A stretch of DNA of 40,129 nt from Synechococcales cyanobacterium GL140_1_metabinner_5_sub. GTDB taxonomy: Bacteria; Cyanobacteriota; Cyanobacteriia; Cyanobacteriales; Chamaesiphonaceae. Below the pieces are notes generated by a model, which was given only the letters and a program-made list of their open reading frames with translations, was not told the DNA's origin and searched no databases. The stretch covers positions 1 to 40,129 of the forward strand of contig JANYHM010000095.1 of the NCBI GenBank assembly GCA_025359065.1, read 5' to 3'. The position numbers and the translations under genes are program-made. Of this stretch, positions 7,997-17,477 are shown in pieces. Each line of letters opens with the position of its first letter. Within the stretch, counting starts at the first letter, position 1.

Positions 7997-8887
7997 TTAA
8001 AACCACGGTGTGTCTGTATTTTGCTCCTCCGATGCCAATTGGTAATAGGATTCATCGCACTTAAGGGCAATGTTAATCAGTGTTCCCTTAAAGTTAACAG
8101 ATCTTATCTCAGATATTACTTCATTATCCTTAATGTTTACATATCCTTCATTGCTGAAAATTTTAAGGTTGCCTTGATTGCTCGATATAAAATCTTGCAA
8201 AAAGTCAAGCCCCATGCCTCTCCCAATTGTGCTCTTAGCAGTTGTGTTTCCAGGCTTTAAGGCCCATTCAATAGACTGAGCTGGGTCTAACAAGGAATTT
8301 TCCGTCATAGACTGAACGTTGTAGGGGATGCCTTGCCCAAAATCAACAATGGTCAGGTGTAACTCTTTTTTATTGGGATAGTGTTGACCACAACTAAATA
8401 CGCCGATCGAGGACTGACTGTGCTCGAAGGCATTAGCGTAGATTTCCCAAACTTTGCCTGCAATCAAGTTCCGCAAAGATGGGCTAATATTTACCCAACC
8501 TCTACCCAGCCACCTATTTAGCAGGTAATCCATAATTACAGCTTCATCTTGCTTGTCATCCTTGCGATAGGGCACAGAGTTTCCATTCCAAGACTGTGAA
8601 CCTTCCCCAAAACTAGATAGGAACCCATTTTGATTAAGGTTAGTGCGGATTCTGTCCGTTAAGGTATCCCACTTAAAAGTCAGTTTTCCTCCTTGCTTTT
8701 CTGTATGGTACACCAGTCCTCCTAAGAAGGCAACGCCAACATGGCTGAGAAAATTACAGTCTTGGAAATCAAGTTCTAGATGATTGTCAGTTATGAGGTG
8801 TTGATTAATTTTCTGCCATATATCGAGTAGGAGATGAAAACAGTTGGAGGTGTGGTATATCTTGGGGATTTTCAGGGTGACTGTCAT
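7997..8887 (-). CDS. GHKL ATPase with N-terminal STAS-like domain
   Basis: Residues 1-80 look like a STAS domain (LELDFQDCNFLSHVGVAFL). Residues 130-290 form a GHKL (histidine-kinase-like/Hsp90-type) ATPase: N-box EIYANAFEHS at 148-157, G1 box DFGQGIP at 182-188 and G2 box GRGMGL at 222-227. There is no dimerisation/phosphoacceptor histidine domain, so it is not a classical sensor kinase. It resembles anti-sigma-factor kinases or MORC-like switch ATPases. It starts 19 bases downstream of the type IIG gene and is followed at once by a STAS-like protein, an arrangement that suggests a partner switch in which ATP state governs binding. Which protein it controls is unknown; the PIN protein is the natural candidate. 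Confidence 0.7.
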   Translation of the reverse strand: MTVTLKIPKIYHTSNCFHLLLDIWQKINQHLITDNHLELDFQDCNFLSHVGVAFLGGLVYHTEKQGGKLTFKWDTLTDRIRTNLNQNGFLSSFGEGSQSWNGNSVPYRKDDKQDEAVIMDYLLNRWLGRGWVNISPSLRNLIAGKVWEIYANAFEHSQSSIGVFSCGQHYPNKKELHLTIVDFGQGIPYNVQSMTENSLLDPAQSIEWALKPGNTTAKSTIGRGMGLDFLQDFISSNQGNLKIFSNEGYVNIKDNEVISEIRSVNFKGTLINIALKCDESYYQLASEEQNTDTPWF

Positions 8888-8906
8888 TTGGCTGATTAAA
8901 TACTCC

Positions 8907-11900
8907 CTATGCCGTTTGTTGGAGATCGGCGTATTGCCAGTAGATGATATTTGCTTCTTCGCGGTGAATGAGGAGGCCGAACCATTCTAATCGATCGAGA
9001 TTTTCACTAATAGCATCAAGTTTTTTCTGAGTGTTTTTGCCAGTAAATTGGTTGGCAATTTGTAGTGCTGTCCATTCGCCGCTGCTGGTGCGCATTAGGT
9101 CACGGATGGCGGCGAGTTGGGCTTTGGCGGCGATCGGCCATTTTTGTTGTTCGACGGGGGTAACTATGGTTTCGTCGATTTCGCTGGTGTCGATGATTTC
9201 GGTTGGGGTGGCGGTGGTTTGGTTGGGGTTTTGGTATTCGGGGCGGAGCCAGCGGATCAGGCCGTTGCGTTCTTCGGCGGCGCGTTCGGCGTTGAGGGCA
9301 ACAAGGCGTTCGAGGATGGTTTCGTTGATGTCGGTGCCGGTTTGTTGGGCTGCCCAGAGGTCTTGCCAACCGTATGATTCAAAGACGGCTTGGTCTATTT
9401 GGTCATGGATTTGTTTGAGGGTGGAAACTAGGGCTTTGTTGTTGTATGCTCGATCGGCTTCACTAAATTCTTGACCTGCTCGGAGTTTTTCGAGCAGGTT
9501 GTACATGCCGGTGATGGTTATTTTGGGGTGGGCGGCTTGGACTTGTTTGCGATGGGTGTCGAGGCGATCGCCAAGTTCACGGATTTTTTGTTTTTGCTCA
9601 GAGGTAGGATCTGGAAAGGGATATGGATCGAAGCATTTCGTTTTTGAATAAACAGGATCATTCCCAACGCCATTTCTTCCACCTGTCGGTAATGACCAAT
9701 TGATATGAATAGAGCTGGAAAGAACACCTAAATAATACAAATCTTCAGAGGCGAAAACAGCAAGCTTCACATCAGGTAATACTTCTAGAGTATTTAAGGA
9801 TACGAATACTCTATGTTTAGCAGTTTCTACAGTCGCAATATATTTTTTGATACCATCAAAAGCATCACGCATTTGGATTCTTGGCTCAGCAAAAACCCAC
9901 CAAATATCTTTATAAGACTTCCTTTTTTGAACAGCTCTAATGGGGAAAACTCTATCTTTAATCCATTGGTAAATGCCTGGGTATTTTATTTGAACTTCTT
10001 TCTCACTAAAGTTGTACAAGTCAATTACTTTAAGATTTCTCGGTCTATCTGTAATATCCTTACCTTTATATATTAATTTAATTACTTCATTTGAACAGGG
10101 ATCTTGCTTAAGAAAATCTAATGTTTGTTCTTCTGACAAGAAAAATCCCTCACCTAATACTGTTACTCCTTTATGTGCAATACCTAAGTTAGAAACCAAG
10201 GGTAAAGCTGAAAAAATATCTGCTCCTATTCTTAAATTAGAGAAGATCAATCCAGTATTTCTTAAGAACCTTGGAATAGTAAATCCTTCTTCCATTATAC
10301 TTTCATCAGCTACTATGGAAAGGCATCCTTCATTTCTCCCAAATTTAGCTACAGTTATGGCAATTCTAACTGCGGCACCGTCAGTACTATCAATCCACGG
10401 GTGATCGGGAATGGCAAAAGAAATTGATATAGATTCAAGATACTTATCAATAACTCTTCTGTTGAAATTCTGGGTGATTGTATTTGTAGTTATAAAGCCA
10501 AATGATTTAATTTTTTGTTTATCTAGAAGATCTCCTGCTGTGTTCCACCAAAACATTACAAAATCGCAAGCTTCAGGAACACCTGGATAAGATTTTCTCA
10601 GGCATTTAACGTACTCATCACCTAATGAATTCTTCATCTTCTTGTCACCAATAAATGGTGGATTAGACACTATATAATCCGCCTCCGGCCACTCCGCCGC
10701 CCTCGCATTTAAATAACGATAAATCACCACTTCGTCACTAGGATCTGGCACCTCCTCACCCGTAACTACATGCTTCATCATCCGCCCACCCCACCGAGTC
10801 CTTACCTCCCCGGTCTTCGCATCCACATCCGGCTCCCGGCCATCATAAGCCAACACCGCATCCCGACACTCAATATTGCCAAACGCCTGCAACACCGGGT
10901 CTGGCGAAGCCGCATTACCATAGCGCTTAAAATACCACTGCAAATAACCAATCCAAATCACCAGCTCCGCGATCGCCGCCGCCCGAGGATTAATTTCAAT
11001 CCCCAAAAACTGCGAAGGATCAACCTGCTCAAAACCAAGCTGCACATTCCCCGCCACATCCACCAACCGCGTCAACGCCTCCTGCTCCAACCCCTTCAAC
11101 AAATCCAACGTCACATACAAAAAATTCCCCGTCCCACAAGCCGGATCTAAAATCTTCACCCGCCGCAAATTCGCCAAAAACCCCTGAATCTCCTGCACCG
11201 CCTTCTCCCGCTGCTTAGCCGTCGGCTCCTTACCCTCCCCAGCATCCAACAGCCTGCGCAACTCCAGCTCCACCTCATCCCACTGCTGCCGCAACGGCTC
11301 CATCACCACCGGACGCACCAGCCGCTCCACATACGATCGAGGCGTATAATGCGCCCCCAGCCGACTGCGCTCCTTTTTTTCTAGCGCCCGCTCCAACAAA
11401 GTCCCAAAAATTGCCGGTTCCACCTGGCTCCAATCCTTCGCCGCTGCTGCATACAGCACCTCTAACTGCTCCTTAGGCAAATCAAAAGCCGTCGCCTCCG
11501 TAAAAAAGCTGCCATTAAACCGCAAAATCTGCTCAAACCCAAAAGTCCCACCGGTATTCATCGTCTGCCACAGATTTTCAATCTCTGTCCGAAAAGTCTG
11601 AGGGTTCGGAATCCATCGATCGCGCAACGCCTTAGTAAACACCTCGCCCTTCAACAGCTCCACATCTTCCGCAAACATTGTAAAAATGCAGCGCATCAAA
11701 AAACTCGCCGCCTGCTGCGGTTCATACCCCTGCTCCTCTAACCACCGGGACAACTTCGCCAACTCCGCTGCTACCTCTCGCGTCACCCTTGCCCGATACT
11801 TCTCGGGGTTTAGCGACTGGGGATCACTAAAAATCGCCACAAATCGATCGAAGATCTCCACCTGACCCAAATCCTTCAAATTAATCTGCTGCCGTGCCCC

Positions 11901-12359
11901 ATAACTCCCATACTCTCCACTAAAACCCTCCCACACCTCAAAATGCGACCCAATATCACAGGTAATCAAAAACGGTGGCAGCGACGGAACAGTACGATTG
12001 TAAGCATAAGACTTGGCCTGGTTAAACGCTCGCTGCATCGTATCCCGATAGCCCTGCGTACCCCGCTTCCCATGACCCTTAGCCGAATTAGTGCTGCCCT
12101 GCTTGGCCTCAATTAAAAAATGCCCCTCCTTGTAAAAATCTGCAAAGCGCGTAGTCTCAGCTTTTTCATTAAAAAACTTGATATTTTTATCAAAACAATA
12201 TCGATCGCCCTCCATACTGCCTTTCGGTGGTGGGGCATCCACGGCCAACGCCACACAAAGATCGCCAAAAAAAGTCTGATAGTTTGCCCGCTCGTTGCCC
12301 TCAGAACCCAGCCATTTATTCAGAAAATCTTGCACCCGCTGGCGATCGGCACTATCCAT
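8907..12359 (-). CDS. Type IIG restriction-modification enzyme (MmeI-like)
   Basis: A single 1150-residue polypeptide combines cutting, methylation and DNA recognition. The N-terminus has a PD-(D/E)xK-type nuclease site: FADFY (D74) and FLIEAKQG (E84, K86). A helical spacer follows, then an N6-adenine methyltransferase with motif I LDPACGTGNF near 405 and motif IV SNPPF near 568. The target-recognition region spans about 600-920. The C-terminal 60 residues (GEWTALQIANQF ... LDRLEWFGLLIHRE) look like a winged helix, an addition to the usual plan. It is the first gene of a four-gene operon. DNA encoding about 560-920 is much more AT-rich than both flanks, suggesting exchange of the recognition domain. 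The reading frame is intact. Confidence 0.82.
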   Translation of the reverse strand: MDSADRQRVQDFLNKWLGSEGNERANYQTFFGDLCVALAVDAPPPKGSMEGDRYCFDKNIKFFNEKAETTRFADFYKEGHFLIEAKQGSTNSAKGHGKRGTQGYRDTMQRAFNQAKSYAYNRTVPSLPPFLITCDIGSHFEVWEGFSGEYGSYGARQQINLKDLGQVEIFDRFVAIFSDPQSLNPEKYRARVTREVAAELAKLSRWLEEQGYEPQQAASFLMRCIFTMFAEDVELLKGEVFTKALRDRWIPNPQTFRTEIENLWQTMNTGGTFGFEQILRFNGSFFTEATAFDLPKEQLEVLYAAAAKDWSQVEPAIFGTLLERALEKKERSRLGAHYTPRSYVERLVRPVVMEPLRQQWDEVELELRRLLDAGEGKEPTAKQREKAVQEIQGFLANLRRVKILDPACGTGNFLYVTLDLLKGLEQEALTRLVDVAGNVQLGFEQVDPSQFLGIEINPRAAAIAELVIWIGYLQWYFKRYGNAASPDPVLQAFGNIECRDAVLAYDGREPDVDAKTGEVRTRWGGRMMKHVVTGEEVPDPSDEVVIYRYLNARAAEWPEADYIVSNPPFIGDKKMKNSLGDEYVKCLRKSYPGVPEACDFVMFWWNTAGDLLDKQKIKSFGFITTNTITQNFNRRVIDKYLESISISFAIPDHPWIDSTDGAAVRIAITVAKFGRNEGCLSIVADESIMEEGFTIPRFLRNTGLIFSNLRIGADIFSALPLVSNLGIAHKGVTVLGEGFFLSEEQTLDFLKQDPCSNEVIKLIYKGKDITDRPRNLKVIDLYNFSEKEVQIKYPGIYQWIKDRVFPIRAVQKRKSYKDIWWVFAEPRIQMRDAFDGIKKYIATVETAKHRVFVSLNTLEVLPDVKLAVFASEDLYYLGVLSSSIHINWSLPTGGRNGVGNDPVYSKTKCFDPYPFPDPTSEQKQKIRELGDRLDTHRKQVQAAHPKITITGMYNLLEKLRAGQEFSEADRAYNNKALVSTLKQIHDQIDQAVFESYGWQDLWAAQQTGTDINETILERLVALNAERAAEERNGLIRWLRPEYQNPNQTTATPTEIIDTSEIDETIVTPVEQQKWPIAAKAQLAAIRDLMRTSSGEWTALQIANQFTGKNTQKKLDAISENLDRLEWFGLLIHREEANIIYWQYADLQQTA

Positions 12360-12512
12360 ACTGGTCTAACTTAATGAATTCTATCCAGTGGAATAGTATC
12401 ACAAATATTTAGCCCCATTCCTCCTCGATCGTTGATATTCTTTCCGAATCTTCGGGTCTAACAAATTAAGAGATGGATTTTTGAGTTGGGTCGCGGAACT
12501 CAATTAGTTTGG
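12360..12512. other. Gap between dut and the type IIG operon
   Basis: This 153-base gap lies downstream of dut and upstream of the type IIG gene, both on the minus strand. It should contain the operon promoter and dut's end, but I see no confident -35/-10 pair and no strong hairpin. Confidence 0.4.
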
Positions 12513-12947
12513 CTAAACACCTGTAGAACCAAAACCACCACTGCCACGCGCAGAGTCAGTCAACTCTTTAGCTACAGTGAATTCTCCGATCGCCACCTCT
12601 GCCAGCACCATCTGCGCAATTTTATCACCTGCTTTAATTACAAAATCACTGTCACTATGATTAATTAAAATCACTTTAATTTCACCACGATAGCCCGCAT
12701 CGATCGTCCCCGGAGAATTTAACACCGTCACACCTTTTTTGATTGCCAAACCGCTGCGGGGACGTACCTGGAGTTCGTAGCCGATCGCCACTTCTGCTGC
12801 TATTCCTGTAGAAACTGCCAACCATTTACCCGCCAAAATTTCACAGTCTTCAGCAGCAAATAAATCTGCCCCGGCATCCCCTGGATGAGCGTATTCTGGC
12901 ACCCGTGCATGGGGGACGAGGCATTGGATTTTAATCGGGATGGTCAT
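12513..12947 (-). CDS. dut: dUTP diphosphatase
   Basis: Hydrolyses dUTP to dUMP and pyrophosphate, keeping uracil out of DNA and supplying dUMP for dTMP synthesis. At 144 residues it has the length of the homotrimeric family. The five motifs are present in order: HPGDAGADL, then RPRSGLAIK, then GTIDAGYRGEI, then GDKIAQMVL and the flexible C-terminal RGSGGFGSTG that closes over the substrate. It is divergent from the dCMP deaminase gene starting about 100 bases away, and the two work on neighbouring steps of deoxypyrimidine metabolism. Confidence 0.95.
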   Translation of the reverse strand: MTIPIKIQCLVPHARVPEYAHPGDAGADLFAAEDCEILAGKWLAVSTGIAAEVAIGYELQVRPRSGLAIKKGVTVLNSPGTIDAGYRGEIKVILINHSDSDFVIKAGDKIAQMVLAEVAIGEFTVAKELTDSARGSGGFGSTGV

Positions 12948-13043
12948 GTATTCTTTGATATCTTGCAGTAAAAATATTAGTCCATAGCGGGAGAATAAGA
13001 TCGATCTGGATTAAAATTGCGATCGACCTTCAAAGAACCACCG

Positions 13044-13574
13044 GTGAACGAGATCCACGCCCGCCCCACCTGGGATGAATATTTTATGATGATCGCTAAG
13101 CTTTCTGCGGTGCGATCGACCTGCTTGGCTTTTCCGGTAGGCGCGGTGATCGTCAAACATCGGCAGATCCTGGCCACTGGTTATAACGGCTCTCCACCGG
13201 GTTCTCCCCACTGCACAGCTCAAGGCTTTTGCTATGAAGGGCTGCAAAAATGCACCGACAATAATTTGCCCTCTCGATCGATCCATGCCGAGGCCAACGC
13301 GATTGCTCAGGCGGCTAAACATGGCATTCGCACTGAAGGTGCAGCTATTTATGTGACCTTAGAACCCTGTTTGGCTTGTTTGAAGCTAATTATTTCGGCG
13401 GGTATCAGGGAGGTGTTTTACGAGACTTTGTTTAACACTGGCGATCGGGTGACGGTACGAGACTTTTTTGTAAATGATGGTTTAGTGACCCTGACACCGA
13501 TTCAGGTATCTGTAGCGGCAGCGGTGCAGGCCGCAGATTTTTTGGTGAATCCTACTTCGATCGCCAAAGATTAG
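13044..13574 (+). CDS. dCMP deaminase family protein
   Basis: A zinc-dependent deaminase that would turn dCMP into dUMP. Zinc-site motifs are clear: SIHAEANAI (His and catalytic Glu) and PCLACLK (two Cys). An added CTAQGFCYEGLQKC segment with extra cysteines fits ComEB/dCMP deaminases. The family conventionally starts just before RPTWDEYFM. I therefore take GTG 13044 (NEIHARPTW...) rather than TTG 13017, though both are in frame. It is divergent from dut, probably sharing the 97-base control region, which makes a neat pair in which one enzyme makes dUMP from dCMP and the other from dUTP. Confidence 0.85.
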   Translation: MNEIHARPTWDEYFMMIAKLSAVRSTCLAFPVGAVIVKHRQILATGYNGSPPGSPHCTAQGFCYEGLQKCTDNNLPSRSIHAEANAIAQAAKHGIRTEGAAIYVTLEPCLACLKLIISAGIREVFYETLFNTGDRVTVRDFFVNDGLVTLTPIQVSVAAAVQAADFLVNPTSIAKD

Positions 13575-13776
13575 CTGAACTCCCCATCTTTTCTTGTTCC
13601 CAATTCACTGTGGGGGTCGATCGAATAGTGATTGGCCTCTTCTGCTTGAGCTGTATCCCAGCCAAATCGCAAGGTATCAGTGGATATCAAGGTGGTGATA
13701 ACCACCCCACAAATGTGCCAACATTGGCAGCTCCTGCGCCATAATCTAATGAAGACATTTCTCGCAATTGAAGCAC

Positions 13777-14370
13777 ATGATACCCACCGTAATTGAACAG
13801 TCAGGCAGAGGCGAGCGCGCTTTTGATATTTATTCGCGGCTGCTGCGCGAGCGGATTATTTTTTTGGGTCAGCAGGTAGATTCCGACATCGCCAACCTGA
13901 TCGTCGCCCAGCTTCTGTATTTGGAATCCGAAGATCCCGAAAAAGACGTGTACTTGTACATTAATTCCCCCGGTGGCTCTGTATCAGCAGGCATGGGGAT
14001 ATTTGACACCATGAATCAGGTTCGTCCTGACGTTTCGACCATTTGCGTGGGCTTTGCTGCCAGTATGGGTGCCTTTTTGTTAGCTGCTGGAGCCAAAGGT
14101 AAACGTCGCAGTCTGCCCAACTCCCGAATCATGATTCACCAGCCTTTAGGTGGTGCCCAGGGTCAGGCTACTGATATTGAAATTCAGGCCAAGGAAATTC
14201 AATATATTAAGGACAACTTGAATGGTCACTTAGCGACTAATACGGGTCAGCCTTTGAGCAAAATTCAGGAAGACACCGAGCGGGACTTCTTCATGTCCGC
14301 AGCCGATGCGGTGAGCTATGGCCTAATTGATGAAGTGATCGATCGACCACAGCTTTCTGTCGTCAAATAA
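13777..14370 (+). CDS. clpP: ATP-dependent Clp protease proteolytic subunit
   Basis: The serine-peptidase subunit of the Clp protease, which forms a tetradecameric chamber fed by ClpC/ClpX. The catalytic triad is S96 (GFAASMGAF), H121 (MIHQPLGG) and D170 (DTERDFFMS). The length of 197 residues is normal. ATG 13777 gives the expected start [14 protein letters not shown]; a TTG three codons upstream is less likely. Cyanobacteria carry several clpP copies, so this is one paralogue. Its stop overlaps the deoC start by one base, so deoC is translationally coupled. Confidence 0.95.
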   Translation: MIPTVIEQSGRGERAFDIYSRLLRERIIFLGQQVDSDIANLIVAQLLYLESEDPEKDVYLYINSPGGSVSAGMGIFDTMNQVRPDVSTICVGFAASMGAFLLAAGAKGKRRSLPNSRIMIHQPLGGAQGQATDIEIQAKEIQYIKDNLNGHLATNTGQPLSKIQEDTERDFFMSAADAVSYGLIDEVIDRPQLSVVK

Positions 14371-15098
14371 TGAGTGACTTTGATATCGATATCGCACCAA
14401 TGATTGATCATTCTCTGTTAGTGGCTACGGCTACCCCAGAGGACGTGAGTCGTTGGTGCGCCGAGGCCGAGCGCTATAACTTTGCAGCCGTCTGTATTCA
14501 TCCTCGCTATGTGCGGTTGGCTGCGGAGTTACTAAACAACAAACGAGTCAAAGTCTGCACCGTGATTGGATTCCCCACCGGAGCCACCACTTCAGCAGTG
14601 AAGCTTTATGAGGCTCAAGAAGCAGTCGATAACGGCGCAGAAGAGCTAGATGTGGTGATTGACTTGGGCAGCTTAAAAGCCGGCAAGGTTGATGATGTAC
14701 ACAGAGACCTAGCCGCAATTTGCAACGAAACCGGCAAGACCGTCAAGGCCATTTTAGAAATGTCTTTGCTTACCCTCGAAGAGCAGAGAACTGCCGCTGA
14801 AATCTGTATGGATGCTGGTGCTAGCTACCTAAAGACCAGTACTGGTTGGAATGGTGGTGCCACGGTGGCAGATATTAAGTTGCTGGCTGAGCTATCTAAA
14901 GAACGAGTGGGAATCAAGGCTGCTGGTGGTATTAAGACTCATGCTGAAGCGATCGCCCTTGTCCGTGCCGGAGCCACCAGATTAGGCACCTCTCGGGGTG
15001 TAGCTTTGCTGAAAGACCGCGATCAGCCAGTTCGGAGCAAGGGCGATCGCGCTGCTGATGCCGATCGAGCCAGAGAAGAAGCCGATGACCAGTACTAG
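14370..15098 (+). CDS. deoC: Deoxyribose-phosphate aldolase
   Basis: Class I aldolase that cleaves 2-deoxyribose-5-phosphate to acetaldehyde and glyceraldehyde-3-phosphate in deoxynucleoside catabolism. The Schiff-base lysine K155 lies in YLKTSTGW and the partner lysine K183 in [10 protein letters not shown]. The phosphate site GATRLGTS is also present. The last about 25 residues after the TIM barrel are charged and polar ([17 protein letters not shown]), longer than usual, and overlap the recO start. The start overlaps the clpP stop. Confidence 0.93.
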   Translation: MSDFDIDIAPMIDHSLLVATATPEDVSRWCAEAERYNFAAVCIHPRYVRLAAELLNNKRVKVCTVIGFPTGATTSAVKLYEAQEAVDNGAEELDVVIDLGSLKAGKVDDVHRDLAAICNETGKTVKAILEMSLLTLEEQRTAAEICMDAGASYLKTSTGWNGGATVADIKLLAELSKERVGIKAAGGIKTHAEAIALVRAGATRLGTSRGVALLKDRDQPVRSKGDRAADADRAREEADDQY

Positions 15099-15870
15099 TA
15101 AGACCTATCAGGTCACGGGCATTAACTTGAAGGCTACGCCTTTTGGGGAAGCCGATCGACTAGTGACTATTTTGACCCCTCAACATGGCTTGCTGCGGGT
15201 GGTAGCTCCTGGTGCCCGTAAACCTAAATCTAGTCTCGGCGGTCGCAGTGGCATTTTTGTGGTGAATCAGCTTTTGCTGGCGCGGGGTAAGTCGATGGAT
15301 CGAATTACTCAAGCCGAGACGCTGCATACTTATCGCACCCTGGCTTTCGATCTTTCCAAGCTGGCGATTAGTCAATATTGGGCAGAGATTGTTTTGGCAC
15401 AGGCCATGACTGATCATCCGCAGTCTGACCTGTACGAAGTCTTTAACGTTCACCTTCGTCGCTTAGATGCTCTGACCGATGGTGATGCCTTGGGTCATCT
15501 CTGCCAGGGCATTTTTCATCTCTTGGCTTTGGGTGGTATTGCGCCTCAAGTACACAACTGCTGGGCAACCAGCCAACCGATCGTCCCAGTATTAGGTGAT
15601 CCCCACTGGCGAATTGGTTTTAACATTGATCGAGGTGGCACTGTGAAGATTGATCAGGCGGTAGAGAGTACAGGCGGGCTATATTATTTAAATGCGATCG
15701 AAACTCATTTATTTCAGCAGTTATCCGCAGGGGAGCTAGATCCGACTGGGCTGCTACCAGAAGATTTAGCAGCGGCCTGGCTGCGCATTGAAGGAATTCT
15801 GCGGCGCTATATCAAACATCATTTAGGCTGTAATATTCGATCGGCTGCTCTGTTGTTTGTTGGGAACTAA
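15085..15870 (+). CDS. recO: DNA repair protein RecO
   Basis: RecO loads RecA on SSB-coated gaps and anneals strands in the RecFOR pathway. The N-terminal OB-fold start is typical: [20 protein letters not shown], then the [17 protein letters not shown] basic stretch. A helical C-terminal part follows. I prefer ATG 15085, preceded by GAGAAGAA, over ATG 15058. Either start overlaps the 3' end of deoC, so clpP, deoC and recO form one overlapping operon. Confidence 0.92.
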   Translation: MTSTSKTYQVTGINLKATPFGEADRLVTILTPQHGLLRVVAPGARKPKSSLGGRSGIFVVNQLLLARGKSMDRITQAETLHTYRTLAFDLSKLAISQYWAEIVLAQAMTDHPQSDLYEVFNVHLRRLDALTDGDALGHLCQGIFHLLALGGIAPQVHNCWATSQPIVPVLGDPHWRIGFNIDRGGTVKIDQAVESTGGLYYLNAIETHLFQQLSAGELDPTGLLPEDLAAAWLRIEGILRRYIKHHLGCNIRSAALLFVGN

Positions 15871-15999
15871 GGCCAAAACCCCAGCGGCGATTAGATTTTA
15901 GCTCTAAGGCTGTACATCCCAACCGCTCTTTGGGAAGATGATAGCTAATAACATTGATAATTTTTATTTATTTGGCGATTTACTGCCATCACTGGTTGA
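15871..15999. other. Gap between recO and MFS transporter
   Basis: A short inverted repeat TCCCAA / TTGGGA (15917-15935) is the only structure, with no T-run. The rest is AT-rich and may hold the promoter of the transporter gene, but no clear boxes stand out. Confidence 0.3.
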
Positions 16000-17424
16000 A
16001 TGCGATTATCTGAAGACCTAGAACCCAAAATACCAGCAGAATCTACACCGTTATCTACCGAGCTAACAACAGTGGAAAAAGCCATGGCAGAAGATTACAC
16101 AGCATCTACTGCCTCCCCTGCTCCAGATTCTCCGCCTGAAGAAGCGCGGGGTATTTCTGCCGTTTTAAAAAACAAGAATTTTTTGGCTCTTTGGGGTGGC
16201 CAGGTTTTTTCGCAGTTGGCCGACAAAGTTTATTTAGTGTTGATGATTGCGATCATCGAAACGCAGTTTCAGACCAAAGGTCAAACCATCAGCGGCTGGG
16301 TCTCGGCGATTATGATGGCCAATACTATTCCAGCCATTTTATTTGGATCTTTTGCTGGAGTGTATGTCGATCGCTGGCGCAAAAAGCAGGTACTGGTAAT
16401 AACTAACGTTTTACGTGGCTTGTTGGTGTTGGCGGTGCCAGTGCTGCTATGGATTGCCCATGGTCGGATTATTGCCCAGTTACCTTTGGGTTTTGAGCTG
16501 CTGATCTTGATTACTTTTACTGTCTCAACCCTCGGTCAATTTTTTGCCCCGGCAGAACAAGCAGTAATTTCTAACGTTGTAGAAAAGCCTGATCTGCTGT
16601 CGGCAAACTCTTTGTATACCACCACTACCATGGGTGCTTTAGTGGTGGGGTTTGCTGTGGGTGAACCGCTGTTAGGCTTTGCTGACAAAGTAGGCATGGG
16701 GTTTGGCTTAGGCTTAAATGTGGGCAAAGAGCTGCTGGTGGGCTTGAGCTATACCATTGCAGGAGTTTTATTATTGCTGCTGAAAACCAATGAGCAAAAG
16801 CGCGATGCCAATATTGAAGAACCGCACATTTTAGATGATCTAAAAGAAGGAATTCGCTATCTGCAAGAAAATCGATCGATTCGGGTGGCCTTGATTCAGT
16901 TGGTGACTTTGTATGCGGTGTTTGCTTCTATTACTATTTTGGCAATTCGGCTGGCCGAGATTTTGCCAGAAATTAAAGCTTCTCAGTTCGGCTTTTTGCT
17001 GGCCACTGGTGGTATTGGAATGGGTCTGGGTGCGGTAGTCTTGGGCTTCGCCCGCAAGTGGTTTACCCCAGCTAAGCTGGCCTTCTTTGGTTCGATCGGG
17101 ATTGCAGTTGGCCTAGGTGGCATGGCGATTTCGACTCACAGTTTATGGCAGACTATCTTGTCGATCACGCTAATTGGGGTTTTCTGGGCAAATGTGGCGA
17201 TTCCGATGCAGACGGTGGTGCAGTCCGAAACTCCCCCAGAAATGCGGGGTAAGGTGTTTGGTTTACAAAATAATGCCACTAATATTGCGTGCAGTTTGCC
17301 CTTGGCGCTGACCGGCATCGCCGAATCGGTATTTGGTGTATCTAGCGTGTTGTGGGGGTTAGCGCTGATTGTTACTCTGCTGACCTTGTATCTATATGGT
17401 TGGGGATCGGCCAAATCCGAGTAA
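16000..17424 (+). CDS. Major facilitator superfamily transporter
   Basis: A 474-residue membrane transporter with about 10-12 predicted transmembrane segments starting after a hydrophilic N-terminal tail of about 55 residues. The helix 2-3 loop signature appears as GVYVDRWRKKQVLV, the MFS cytoplasmic motif. The N-terminal LWGGQVFSQLADKVY is typical of the MFS_3/enterobactin-exporter-like branch. The substrate cannot be told. A second in-frame ATG at 16084 would drop 28 residues of the tail. It lies 53 bases before the glycosyltransferase on the same strand. Confidence 0.85.
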   Translation: MRLSEDLEPKIPAESTPLSTELTTVEKAMAEDYTASTASPAPDSPPEEARGISAVLKNKNFLALWGGQVFSQLADKVYLVLMIAIIETQFQTKGQTISGWVSAIMMANTIPAILFGSFAGVYVDRWRKKQVLVITNVLRGLLVLAVPVLLWIAHGRIIAQLPLGFELLILITFTVSTLGQFFAPAEQAVISNVVEKPDLLSANSLYTTTTMGALVVGFAVGEPLLGFADKVGMGFGLGLNVGKELLVGLSYTIAGVLLLLLKTNEQKRDANIEEPHILDDLKEGIRYLQENRSIRVALIQLVTLYAVFASITILAIRLAEILPEIKASQFGFLLATGGIGMGLGAVVLGFARKWFTPAKLAFFGSIGIAVGLGGMAISTHSLWQTILSITLIGVFWANVAIPMQTVVQSETPPEMRGKVFGLQNNATNIACSLPLALTGIAESVFGVSSVLWGLALIVTLLTLYLYGWGSAKSE

Positions 17425-17477
17425 GATGTCCTGAGCGTAGAAAATTACGCTGATCGTAATTTGAATGAGATTCGACA

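Noticed and set aside
9031-9474. Plus-strand open frames opposite the type IIG gene
   Set aside because: Antisense to a strongly supported coding region, with no recognisable domain or ribosome site.
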